Source: Bacteroidota bacterium (lineage in GTDB: Bacteria > Bacteroidota > Bacteroidia > B-17B0 > Aurantibacillaceae). From it: a DNA stretch of 16,080 nucleotides. Of this stretch, positions 6,556-13,938 are shown in pieces. The translations under genes were made by a program, and so were the position numbers. Location: assembly GCA_025359355.1 (NCBI GenBank), contig JANYGR010000114.1, forward strand, positions 1 to 16,080. Direction: 5' to 3'. Position 1 is the stretch's first letter, and each line of letters starts with the position of its first letter. Below the pieces are notes generated by a model. It saw only the letters and a program-made list of their open reading frames with translations. It did not search any database and was not told the DNA's origin.

Positions 6556-9441
6556 ATGTTCAGAAAAATTACAATCATTATTTCAATAATAACGCTTACA
6601 TCGTTAATCTCTAAGGCTCAAACAGGAAAAATTTCAGGAAAAATTATTGATGCAACTACAGGTGAAACTTTACCAGGAGCTACGGCTGTAATAGAAGGAA
6701 CAACTAAAGGCGCAGCGGCTGATTTTGATGGTAATTTTACGTTAAACAATCTTTCGGCAGGTACATATACATTAGTCATAAGCTATATCACGTATGAAAC
6801 AAAAAAAATTGCCGGTGTAAAAGTCAAGGAAAATGATGTAACGGTTTTAAATTTAACACTCAGTCAATCAAGCGCTGCTACAATGAGTGTGGTTGAAATT
6901 TCGGCAGAAATGAATAAAGAAAATACCAATACCTTATTAGTTCTTCAAAAAAATAATGCAAGTGTGAGTGACGGTATATCTTCCGAAGCCATTAAAAAAA
7001 CGCCTGATAGAAGTACGAGTGACGTCATCAAACGTATTAGTGGCGCAACTATTCAAGATAATAAGTTTGCTATTATCAGAGGAATGAGTGATCGTTATAA
7101 TGCAGCATTTATAAATGGTGCACCCTTGCCAAGTTCTGAAAGCGATAAAAAAGCCTTTTCATTTGATATTTTTCCGGCTTCTATTTTAGATAATATTACG
7201 ATATTAAAAACGGCAACACCTGATTTAACGGGTGAATTTGCAGGCGGTGTTATACAAATTAATACGAAGAGCATTCCTGAAAAAAATACACAAAGCATTT
7301 CTATAGGTGCTGGTTATAATGCCCAAACGACTTTTAAAGATTTTATAACCTATAAAGGTGGTAAAACAGATTGGTTAGGTGTAGATGATGGCACACGAGC
7401 TCTACCTGGAGCTTACCCAAATCCGGCATTTACGACGGATAAAAATCAACAAATAGCGGATGCCAAATTATTTAATTATGATTGGACTTTACAAACTAAA
7501 AAAGCATTACCAAATATGAATTTTCAATATGCTTTAGCGAATGTTGGTAAGGTTTTTAAAAAAGATTTTGGCAGCGTGTTTGCTCTCACATACAACAGTA
7601 CAACAAATACAACGTTTACAAAAAGAAGAACTTTTGAAGAGCGAGGAACTGATTTCGTTAAGCTTTCAGAATATCAAGATACCACTTTTTCAAATGTAGT
7701 ATTAGCAAGTGCTTTATGGAATTTATCATATAAAGTCCATCCTAATCATCAATTTGGTTTTAAAAATTTGTATAGCATTAATACAGAAGACAGAGTAATT
7801 ACTCGAAAAGGCGCGGCAATAATAGAAAGTCCAACAACTTGGGAAAAATCAAGTGTAAGATGGTTTACTCAAAATAATATTTATTCAGGGCAATTAAATG
7901 GTGACCATTTTATTGAAAAAGCAAAATTAAAATTGAAGTGGGTAGCTGGATACAGTAATATCAAAAGGGAGTTACCAAACTTAAGAAGAATGACAAGAAC
8001 AAAGACTACTGAATTTGAAGATGACGCTACTCCTTATACAGCTGTCATAGGGAATCAGGGTTCAGCACCAACTAGCGCTGGTTCGATGATTTTTCAAAAA
8101 ACAGATGAGTCTATGAAAAGTATTAAGTATGATGTGAGTAAGGCATTTAAAATAGGTAAATCTAAGCATGAACTTCAAATTGGTGGAAGTCACATATACA
8201 GAGATAGAGTGTTTTCTGCACGTTTGTTAGGGTATAATTTTTATACAAATGGATCTAAAGTATTTAAAAATGATAGCTTGTTAACGTTAGATGATGCTAA
8301 TATTTTTAACACCCAAAATATTGGATTAATAAATGGACCAGGGAAGCGTGACGGTGGTTTTATGATGGTAGAATCAACTGCCCTTACTGATAAGTATAAT
8401 GCGTCTTCTATGCTACATGCAGGTTATCTGATGGCAGATTCACGTTTCTTTGAAAGTAAATTACGTTTTATTTATGGTGCTAGATTAGAATCATATAACC
8501 AAAAATTATCAACTATTATTGGCGGTGTCCCAGGAACAACTGATTCTACTGTAATAGATATTTTACCTTCTATTAATTGTGTGTATGGAATAACAGATAA
8601 AATTAATATTAGACTCGCTTATTTTAAAACAGTTGCTCGTCCTGAGTTTAGAGAATTAGCTCCTTTTAGATTTTTAGATTTTACAACCGGATTTCAGGTT
8701 CATGGTGATCCGAGTTTAAAACGATCTAAAATTGATAATTATGATATAAGATTAGAGTGGTACCCTGGAGCAGGACAAATTTTATCTGTGTCTGGATTTT
8801 ATAAAAAAATAGAAAACGCCATAGAACAAGTTTTGGAAATTGGTATTCCAAATTCTACAACGTTTGCGAATTCCACTTCAGCTCAAAACATTGGTGCTGA
8901 ATTAGAATACCGTTTTAAATTAAGTACCATTTTTAAAGCAGATTCTTCTAAGTTTTTATCAAACACAACATTCTTTTCCAACTTTGCTTATATTCAATCT
9001 AAGGTTGATAACACAAATTCAAATGGAGGTGAAATAAGACCATTGCAAGGTCAATCACCTTATATTGTTAATGCAGGATTACAATATTTAGATAATGAAA
9101 AAGGTTGGGGAGTAAGTGTTTCTTATAACTTAATAGGTAGACGCATTGTACTTGTTGGTTCTCCTATGGCTGATCCTAGTATATGGGAAAATCCACGCCA
9201 CGTATTAGATATTCAGTTATCTAAAACATTTAAACAAAAATTTGAATTGAAATTTAATATTCGTGATTTGCTGGCTCAAAATCAAATTAGATATCAAGAC
9301 TATAATAACAATGGAAAGTTAGATAAAGGATCAGAGACACAAAATCAAAATGCTATACACTCAAATCAATACGATAATATTTTTATGAATACGAAAGTAT
9401 CACCTACAATTTCGTTTTCGCTTGCTTATAAATTATATTAA
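6556..9441 (+). CDS. TonB-dependent outer-membrane receptor with carboxypeptidase-regulatory-like domain
   Basis: This is an energy-dependent outer-membrane transporter, driven by TonB-ExbB-ExbD. The 961-residue product has a signal peptide at 1-21 (cleavage near SKAQ), a beta-sandwich carboxypeptidase-regulatory-like domain at about 25-102 (GKISGKIIDATTGETLPGAT, with ADFDGNFTL), a plug at about 124-240 and a 22-strand-type barrel to the end. The C-terminus SFSLAYKLY ends in an aromatic residue, as expected for barrel insertion. The plug carries IIRGMSDRYN, INGAPLPSSESDKKAFSFDI and TATPDLTGEFAGGVIQINT, typical of a non-SusC receptor family. No SusD partner follows, so this is not a Sus-type glycan locus. 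The substrate cannot be read from sequence. A terminator follows at 9469-9495. Confidence 0.95.
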   Translation: MFRKITIIISIITLTSLISKAQTGKISGKIIDATTGETLPGATAVIEGTTKGAAADFDGNFTLNNLSAGTYTLVISYITYETKKIAGVKVKENDVTVLNLTLSQSSAATMSVVEISAEMNKENTNTLLVLQKNNASVSDGISSEAIKKTPDRSTSDVIKRISGATIQDNKFAIIRGMSDRYNAAFINGAPLPSSESDKKAFSFDIFPASILDNITILKTATPDLTGEFAGGVIQINTKSIPEKNTQSISIGAGYNAQTTFKDFITYKGGKTDWLGVDDGTRALPGAYPNPAFTTDKNQQIADAKLFNYDWTLQTKKALPNMNFQYALANVGKVFKKDFGSVFALTYNSTTNTTFTKRRTFEERGTDFVKLSEYQDTTFSNVVLASALWNLSYKVHPNHQFGFKNLYSINTEDRVITRKGAAIIESPTTWEKSSVRWFTQNNIYSGQLNGDHFIEKAKLKLKWVAGYSNIKRELPNLRRMTRTKTTEFEDDATPYTAVIGNQGSAPTSAGSMIFQKTDESMKSIKYDVSKAFKIGKSKHELQIGGSHIYRDRVFSARLLGYNFYTNGSKVFKNDSLLTLDDANIFNTQNIGLINGPGKRDGGFMMVESTALTDKYNASSMLHAGYLMADSRFFESKLRFIYGARLESYNQKLSTIIGGVPGTTDSTVIDILPSINCVYGITDKINIRLAYFKTVARPEFRELAPFRFLDFTTGFQVHGDPSLKRSKIDNYDIRLEWYPGAGQILSVSGFYKKIENAIEQVLEIGIPNSTTFANSTSAQNIGAELEYRFKLSTIFKADSSKFLSNTTFFSNFAYIQSKVDNTNSNGGEIRPLQGQSPYIVNAGLQYLDNEKGWGVSVSYNLIGRRIVLVGSPMADPSIWENPRHVLDIQLSKTFKQKFELKFNIRDLLAQNQIRYQDYNNNGKLDKGSETQNQNAIHSNQYDNIFMNTKVSPTISFSLAYKLY

Positions 9442-9468
9442 CTAAAGTATTAACGTGTATTCAATATT

Positions 9469-9495
9469 AAGGCTGTGTAAACCACAGCCTTTTTT
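9469..9495 (+). terminator. Intrinsic terminator of the TonB-dependent receptor gene
   Basis: AAGGCTGTG (9469-9477) and CACAGCCTT (9483-9491) form a perfect 9-bp, fairly GC-rich stem with a 5-nt loop, and a T tract runs through 9490-9495. It lies 28 bp after the receptor stop. The repeat array of the next gene starts immediately afterwards, so the next gene is transcribed from its own promoter. Confidence 0.93.
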
Positions 9496-9496
9496 A

Positions 9497-9574
9497 ATAA
9501 CATTAAGTTAATGTAATTGTAAGCTAATGGTAAAGTTTGTTTAATGTAAAAAGAAGATGGTTAATCTAATTTTG
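9497..9574 (+). promoter_or_regulatory. Five-unit 11-bp repeat operator and promoter of the T9SS-exported protein
   Basis: Five contiguous 11-mers span 9497-9551: ATAACATTAAG, TTAATGTAATT, GTAAGCTAATG, GTAAAGTTTGT and TTAATGTAAAA. The triplet TAA recurs at 9498, 9509, 9520, 9531 and 9542, exactly every 11 bp. After a 15-nt gap comes TAATTTTG (9567-9574), an exact TAnnTTTG -7 box. No -33 TTG is at the proper distance. The last unit and the 15-nt gap are the same as in the receptor promoter, which argues for one shared regulator. The PhoB-class regulator encoded at 11446-12138 is the nearest candidate. Confidence 0.65.
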
Positions 9575-9607
9575 CTGTATTAAAAATCAAAAAATAAAAC
9601 AAACAAA

Positions 9608-11386
9608 ATGAAAAAAATTTATTTATCAGCTGCAGCCTTATTAGCTGGCACAATTTTAAATGCTCAATCTCCTTTTCAATGGACTTCAACGTCATACAAA
9701 GGAGCATTTCCTGTAACAGATGGCACAACAGGGCCATCATCTAACGACTGGACAAGTGGTTGGGCAAATTGGGATCCAGAATCTACAGTTTATGGTGCGC
9801 CAACAACTACTATTACTGGTGATATTTCAGCCAATACAACTTGGAGTGGGATTGTTTACTTAAATGGATTTGTTCATGTTATTAATAACTCAGTTTTAAC
9901 CATCCAGCCTGGTACTATTATTAGAGGAAAACAAACAGATGCATCTGTTACACCTGGTGTATTGGTAATTTCGAGAGGTTCTAAAATTCATGCAGTTGGA
10001 ACACAAGCTCAACCCATTATTTTTACATCTATCAAAGCGGAAAATACAACGCGTGGCGCTGGTGATTGGGGTGGTGTAGTTTTGTGTGGTAATGCACGTG
10101 TAAATTTACATACACTTTCAACTCCAAAAGGTGCATTTAATGAAATGAAAGTAGAAGGCTTTGTTACTGATGAGCCTAATGGATACAGACATTTTGGAGG
10201 AAATAATGATGCGGATAATTCTGGTATCATGTCTTATTGCCGTATTGAGTTTGCGGGCGTATCATTAAATCCATCTATTTTAAATAGTGAAATTAATGGT
10301 TTAACACTTGGTGGTGTTGGTTCAGGTACTCAACTTGATCATATTCAAGTATCTTTTTCAGGAGATGATTCTTTTGAATGGTTTGGTGGAACAGTAGATA
10401 ATAAATACATCATTGCATTCAGAGGTAAAGATGATGATTTTGATACTGATAATGGATTTAGTGGTCGTACACAATTTGGATTAGCTGTTAGAGATCCATA
10501 TATTGCTGATGATTCAGACCCTTCTTATGAATCAAATGGATTTGAATGTGATAACAATGGAGTATCTCCATACTTAGGATTACCATTAACTAAAGCAGTT
10601 TTTTCTAATTGTACCATGGTAGGTCCTTATGGCGATGGAACGGCTTATGGTGATATTGCTGGTGTAAATACACACCATAAATCTGGCGCTCATTTACGTA
10701 GAAATATGGCTCAAAACATTTTCAATACATTATTTATTGGTCATACAAGAGGGTTAAGATATCAACAAGCTGGAACCCTTGATAACATCAACTCTCCTTC
10801 AACAGCTGATAGTTCTTGTTTTTACCAAAATAATATCATTACAGATGTAGCTGCTACAGCAGGAACGTTAACAGTAAATCAATTAACATTTGTAAATGAT
10901 GCTGGTGTATTTGATCAACCTTGGTATCATACATTTGCAGCTGCTAATAATGTTGATACAGTAACTACAGCGGCTCAAATTAATTTTGTAAACGGTTTTA
11001 CAGCATTAGGTAATGTGCCTGATTATCGTTTAAAGGCTATATCTACAGTTGCTACAGGCGCATTATTTACTAACCCTAAATTTGTTGGTGGTTTTGTAGG
11101 AGTTAATGAATTAACAAACATCGTTGAAAATTCATTTGTATTATATCCTAATCCTGCATCTCAAAACACAACAATTTCTTTTAACATCGTTGAAAAAAAT
11201 AATGTGATCGTTTCCGTATATGATGTATTGGGAAATTTAATTTCTACAATGACTCAATCATCAGAATTTGAAAAAGGAAGTAACACAGTAAGTTTAAATA
11301 CTTCAAGTTTATCAAGCGGAATTTATTACGTTTCATTAACTGTTAATGGAGCAAAAGAAACTAAGAAATTAGTTATTAACCACTAA
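9608..11386 (+). CDS. T9SS-exported surface or secreted protein with type A sorting domain
   Basis: The 592-residue protein has a signal peptide (1-19, MKKIYLSAAALLAGTILNAQ with cleavage before or after Q20) and a C-terminal type A sorting domain at about 511-592 (FVLYPNPASQNTTISF, VYDVLGNLI, LSSGIYYVSL, KKLVINH). It should therefore cross the outer membrane through the type IX secretion system. The mature part begins with a WANWDPE segment, followed by a repetitive beta region (about 65-250) with turns like those of beta-helical proteins (NNSVLTIQPGTIIRGK, GDWGGVVLCGNARVN). An acidic region at about 253-317 contains GDDSFEWFGG, KDDDFDTDNGFSG and ADDSDP, possibly a cation-binding site. I see no enzyme motif. 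It shares promoter architecture with the TonB-dependent receptor just upstream, so a role in capturing or handling the receptor's substrate is a reasonable inference. Similar proteins are often left as hypothetical or misnamed. Confidence 0.9.
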   Translation: MKKIYLSAAALLAGTILNAQSPFQWTSTSYKGAFPVTDGTTGPSSNDWTSGWANWDPESTVYGAPTTTITGDISANTTWSGIVYLNGFVHVINNSVLTIQPGTIIRGKQTDASVTPGVLVISRGSKIHAVGTQAQPIIFTSIKAENTTRGAGDWGGVVLCGNARVNLHTLSTPKGAFNEMKVEGFVTDEPNGYRHFGGNNDADNSGIMSYCRIEFAGVSLNPSILNSEINGLTLGGVGSGTQLDHIQVSFSGDDSFEWFGGTVDNKYIIAFRGKDDDFDTDNGFSGRTQFGLAVRDPYIADDSDPSYESNGFECDNNGVSPYLGLPLTKAVFSNCTMVGPYGDGTAYGDIAGVNTHHKSGAHLRRNMAQNIFNTLFIGHTRGLRYQQAGTLDNINSPSTADSSCFYQNNIITDVAATAGTLTVNQLTFVNDAGVFDQPWYHTFAAANNVDTVTTAAQINFVNGFTALGNVPDYRLKAISTVATGALFTNPKFVGGFVGVNELTNIVENSFVLYPNPASQNTTISFNIVEKNNVIVSVYDVLGNLISTMTQSSEFEKGSNTVSLNTSSLSSGIYYVSLTVNGAKETKKLVINH

Positions 11387-11399
11387 TCAAAATCAATAG

Positions 11400-11439
11400 A
11401 AGAGGCTGTCTGATTACGTTTTAGACAGCCTCTTTTTTT
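11400..11439 (+). terminator. Intrinsic terminator of the T9SS-cargo gene, abutting the next start codon
   Basis: AGAGGCTGTCT (11401-11411) pairs perfectly with AGACAGCCTCT (11423-11433), and one more A-T pair is possible outside. The loop is 11 nt, and a run of seven T follows at 11433-11439. The stem core (GGCTGT/ACAGCC) resembles that of the receptor terminator. Only six bases separate the T run from the ATG of the response regulator at 11446. Confidence 0.92.
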
Positions 11440-11445
11440 ATCACT

Positions 11446-12138
11446 ATGACTGACTCATTTAATATCGTTTTTTGCGCTAATCAAGAATCTGCTGTTTTAA
11501 AAACAATTGATTATTTGAAGGAAAAATCATACACCGTTTTTTTTGCAGAAACAGAGAGCGATTTATTAAGTATTTTAAATAAGCATAATATACATTTAGT
11601 AATTGTAGAACTTGATTTAAAAAATAAAGATGGTATCAGCATTACAAATGAAATTCGTAATTTAAAAACGATTGAGCAACCTTATATCATTGTTTTCACC
11701 AATAAAGCGGATGATTATATTCAGATTACAGCTTTTAATTCGGGTGCTGATGATTTTATTATATCTCCTATAAAACCAACTCTTCTTGAGCCTCGCATCG
11801 CTATGCTTAAAAAAAGGTTCTTATCTAAAAAAAATAGTGATACCGAAGATATTTCTACTAAAAAATTTCATGTAGATAAAGAACAATATATTATTATTAC
11901 TGAAAAAGGAAAAGTTGCACTTCCTCGTAAAGAATTTGAAATGCTTAGTTTAATGTATTTCAATTCAAATAAAATTTTTACTCGCCAAGATTTTGCCAAA
12001 CAAATATGGCACTCTATTGAGGTTGCAAAAAGTAGAACCATTGACATACATATTCGTAATATTCGTAGAATACTAGGAAATAATGTGATTAAAACTACAA
12101 AAGGCATAGGTTATACCATCAATAAAGAGATTCTTTAA
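11446..12138 (+). CDS. PhoB/OmpR-family response regulator with an atypical receiver domain
   Basis: This is a 230-residue DNA-binding response regulator. The receiver domain (about 5-118) keeps the phosphoacceptor position D57 (VIVELDLKNKDG), the switch threonine T85 (IIVFTNKAD) and the conserved lysine K110 (ISPIKP). The Mg2+-binding acidic pair after strand 1, normally VDDE, is replaced: the strand reads IVFCANQES, putting A11-N12 at those places. Phosphorylation may therefore be weak or absent. The winged-helix domain (about 138-228) is canonical, with LPRKEFEMLSLM, the recognition helix SRTIDIHIRNIRRIL and the wing TTKGIGYTI. No histidine kinase is adjacent. It lies just after two genes whose promoters carry 11-bp direct repeats, the binding pattern of this regulator class. 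With a terminator six bases upstream of its ATG, it probably depends on read-through or on a promoter inside the preceding gene. Confidence 0.93.
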   Translation: MTDSFNIVFCANQESAVLKTIDYLKEKSYTVFFAETESDLLSILNKHNIHLVIVELDLKNKDGISITNEIRNLKTIEQPYIIVFTNKADDYIQITAFNSGADDFIISPIKPTLLEPRIAMLKKRFLSKKNSDTEDISTKKFHVDKEQYIIITEKGKVALPRKEFEMLSLMYFNSNKIFTRQDFAKQIWHSIEVAKSRTIDIHIRNIRRILGNNVIKTTKGIGYTINKEIL

Positions 12139-12202
12139 TAATTCTCACTTTTTTCTAAAAAACAAAAATAACGGCTTTTCTGGCTTATTATTTTAGGTAT
12201 TC

Positions 12203-12221
12203 TGAGTCTTAAAATGACTCA
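12203..12221. repeat. Short inverted repeat upstream of the aminotransferase gene
   Basis: TGAGTC (12203-12208) and GACTCA (12216-12221) are perfect 6-bp arms around a 7-nt spacer. The element lies just upstream of the putative -7 box at 12229. It has operator-like placement, but with six-base arms chance is a fair explanation. Confidence 0.3.
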
Positions 12222-12228
12222 AAATTGT

Positions 12229-12236
12229 TATATTCG
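12229..12236 (+). promoter_or_regulatory. Putative -7 element of the nucleotide-sugar operon
   Basis: TATATTCG differs by one base from TAnnTTTG and is 18 bp upstream of the ATG at 12255. I see no clear -33 TTG at the usual distance. It is the best promoter candidate in the 116-bp gap before the aminotransferase gene. Confidence 0.35.
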
Positions 12237-12254
12237 CAAGGTAAATTGTGAAAA

Positions 12255-13394
12255 ATGACGACTTTAACTAAAAAGATCCAAATGGTTGACTTAAAAGGTC
12301 AATACGAAAAAATAAAAGCCGAAGTAGATGCAGGTATTCAAGAAGTTCTAAATACAACCGCCTTTATTAATGGCCCAGCCGTAAAAGAATTTCAAACAGA
12401 TTTAGAAAAGCATTTGAACGTTAAACATGTGATTCCTTGCGCTAACGGAACGGATGCTTTACAAATAGCCATGATGGCTTTAGATTTAAAACCAGGCGAC
12501 GAAGTAATCACCGCTAGTTTTACGTATGTAGCAACTGCTGAAGTTATTGGTTTATTGGGTTTAACTCCCGTATTAGTTGATGTGTATCCTGATACATTTG
12601 ACATTGATATTGAAGCGATTGAAAAAGCAATTACACCAAAAACAAAAGCAATAGTGCCAGTGCATTTATTTGGGCAATGTGCCGATATGGAGCGTATTAT
12701 GGCTTTAGCAAAAAAACATAATTTATTTGTGATTGAAGATGTGGCTCAAGCTATTGGCGCTGATTACACGTTTTCTGATGGAAAAAAAGCAAAAGCGGGA
12801 ACCATTGGAACGGTAGGTTGTACTTCATTTTTCCCAAGTAAAAATTTAGGTTGTTATGGAGATGGCGGTGCTATGTATACTAATGATGATGCATTAGCAA
12901 AGAAGTTACGTATGGTCGCTCATCACGGGCAAAGTGTACAATATGTGCATGATGTGTTAGGTGTTAATTCTCGTTTAGATACCATACAAGCAGTTGTATT
13001 AAAAGCAAAATTAAAACACTTGGATGAATATGCTGAAGCTAGAAATAAAGTTGCTGATTATTATGATAAAGCATTAGCGAATCATCCAAAATTAAAAACA
13101 CCTGTAAGAGTAAAAAATTCGACTCATGTGTTTCATCAGTATACATTACAGTTAAGCGGTGTTGATAGAACTAAATTAAGAGAACAATTAGCAGAACGTG
13201 GTATACCAGCAATGATTTATTATCCAATTCCTTTACATGAACAAAACGCATATAAAAGCGATCGCTTTAAAAAAGGCGATTTTCCGGTAACAGAAAAATT
13301 ATGCGAAACTGTTTTGTCGCTTCCTATGCATACCGAATTAGATGAAGAGACGTTGAAATATATTTGTACTAACTTATTGGAATTAGTAAAATAG
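12255..13394 (+). CDS. DegT/DnrJ/EryC1/StrS-family PLP-dependent sugar aminotransferase
   Basis: Enzymes of this family transfer an amino group to a keto sugar nucleotide, using pyridoxal phosphate, to make amino sugars for surface polysaccharides or glycoproteins. The 379-residue length is typical. Visible family features are GTDALQIAMMAL (66-77), the cofactor-stacking region VIEDVAQAIGA with D162 and Q165, the PLP lysine K196 in FFPSKNLGCYGDGGAM, and the substrate-side block GVNSRLDTIQAVVL. The HLFGQCADM segment resembles UDP-sugar aminotransferases such as WbpE, but the exact substrate is not resolved. It opens an apparent operon with a TPR gene (5-bp gap), a UDP-glucose dehydrogenase and a UDP-glucuronate decarboxylase. 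Confidence 0.93.
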   Translation: MTTLTKKIQMVDLKGQYEKIKAEVDAGIQEVLNTTAFINGPAVKEFQTDLEKHLNVKHVIPCANGTDALQIAMMALDLKPGDEVITASFTYVATAEVIGLLGLTPVLVDVYPDTFDIDIEAIEKAITPKTKAIVPVHLFGQCADMERIMALAKKHNLFVIEDVAQAIGADYTFSDGKKAKAGTIGTVGCTSFFPSKNLGCYGDGGAMYTNDDALAKKLRMVAHHGQSVQYVHDVLGVNSRLDTIQAVVLKAKLKHLDEYAEARNKVADYYDKALANHPKLKTPVRVKNSTHVFHQYTLQLSGVDRTKLREQLAERGIPAMIYYPIPLHEQNAYKSDRFKKGDFPVTEKLCETVLSLPMHTELDEETLKYICTNLLELVK

Positions 13395-13399
13395 ATGTT

Positions 13400-13927
13400 A
13401 TGGAAAGTGAACTAACATTGAATGAAGATTTTTTAAGAGCCGATGATTTAATTAGAGATAATAAAATTTCAGAAGCTTTAAAGCTTTTAGAATCAATTAT
13501 TTTGGAAGACCCAGGTTTTGGCAAAGCCCATAACCATATTGGTTGGATCTATGAAACGAAACTTAAAGAAAATAAAAAAGCTGAACTCCATTATTTACAG
13601 GCAATAAAGTCTGATATAAGTTATACAGCATCTTCTATCAATTATGCTTATTTTCTTTCTAACCAAGGTAGGTTCGATGAATTAAATACACATCTCGAAA
13701 AATCATTAAAAATAAGTGGTATCAATAAATCCGTCATTTATAATGAGTATGGGATTATGTATGAATTACAAGGTAAATGCAAAGATGCTGTTAAGGCCTT
13801 TAAATTAGCAATACAATTTTGCTTAGATGCAAAAATAATTGAAACTTACGATGCAAATATTAAACGTTGTAAAAATAAAGCTGGATTCTTCAGATCTTTT
13901 TTTGGTAATAAATTGATAAAAATATAA
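13400..13927 (+). CDS. Small tetratricopeptide-repeat protein
   Basis: This is a 175-residue protein without a signal peptide, probably cytoplasmic. TPR-like helical pairs are visible at about 10-40 (FLRADDLIRDNKISEALKLL), 41-75 (DPGFGKAHNHIGWIYETKLKENKKAELHYLQAI), 76-110 and 111-150 (VIYNEYGIMYELQGKCKDAVKAFKLAI). The C-terminus is basic (KRCKNKAGFFRSFFGNKLIKI). TPR domains bind other proteins and have no catalytic role, so it may be an adaptor for the sugar-nucleotide enzymes or for an assembly machine. Its gaps of 5 bp upstream and 11 bp downstream place it firmly inside the operon. A TPR gene between these two enzyme genes is not a standard arrangement that I know. Confidence 0.85.
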   Translation: MESELTLNEDFLRADDLIRDNKISEALKLLESIILEDPGFGKAHNHIGWIYETKLKENKKAELHYLQAIKSDISYTASSINYAYFLSNQGRFDELNTHLEKSLKISGINKSVIYNEYGIMYELQGKCKDAVKAFKLAIQFCLDAKIIETYDANIKRCKNKAGFFRSFFGNKLIKI

Positions 13928-13938
13928 AATAATAAAAA

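Noticed and set aside
7095..7298. Minus-strand open frame opposite the receptor plug, and similar ones at 10009-10230, 11868-12107, 12392-12604 and 15618-15806
   Set aside because: All are fully inside strong genes on the plus strand and have no recognisable motifs or promoters.
6556..11386. SusC/SusD-type polysaccharide utilisation locus
   Set aside because: The receptor is not of the SusC type by its plug motifs. The following gene is a T9SS-sorted protein rather than a SusD lipoprotein, and no glycoside hydrolase is present.
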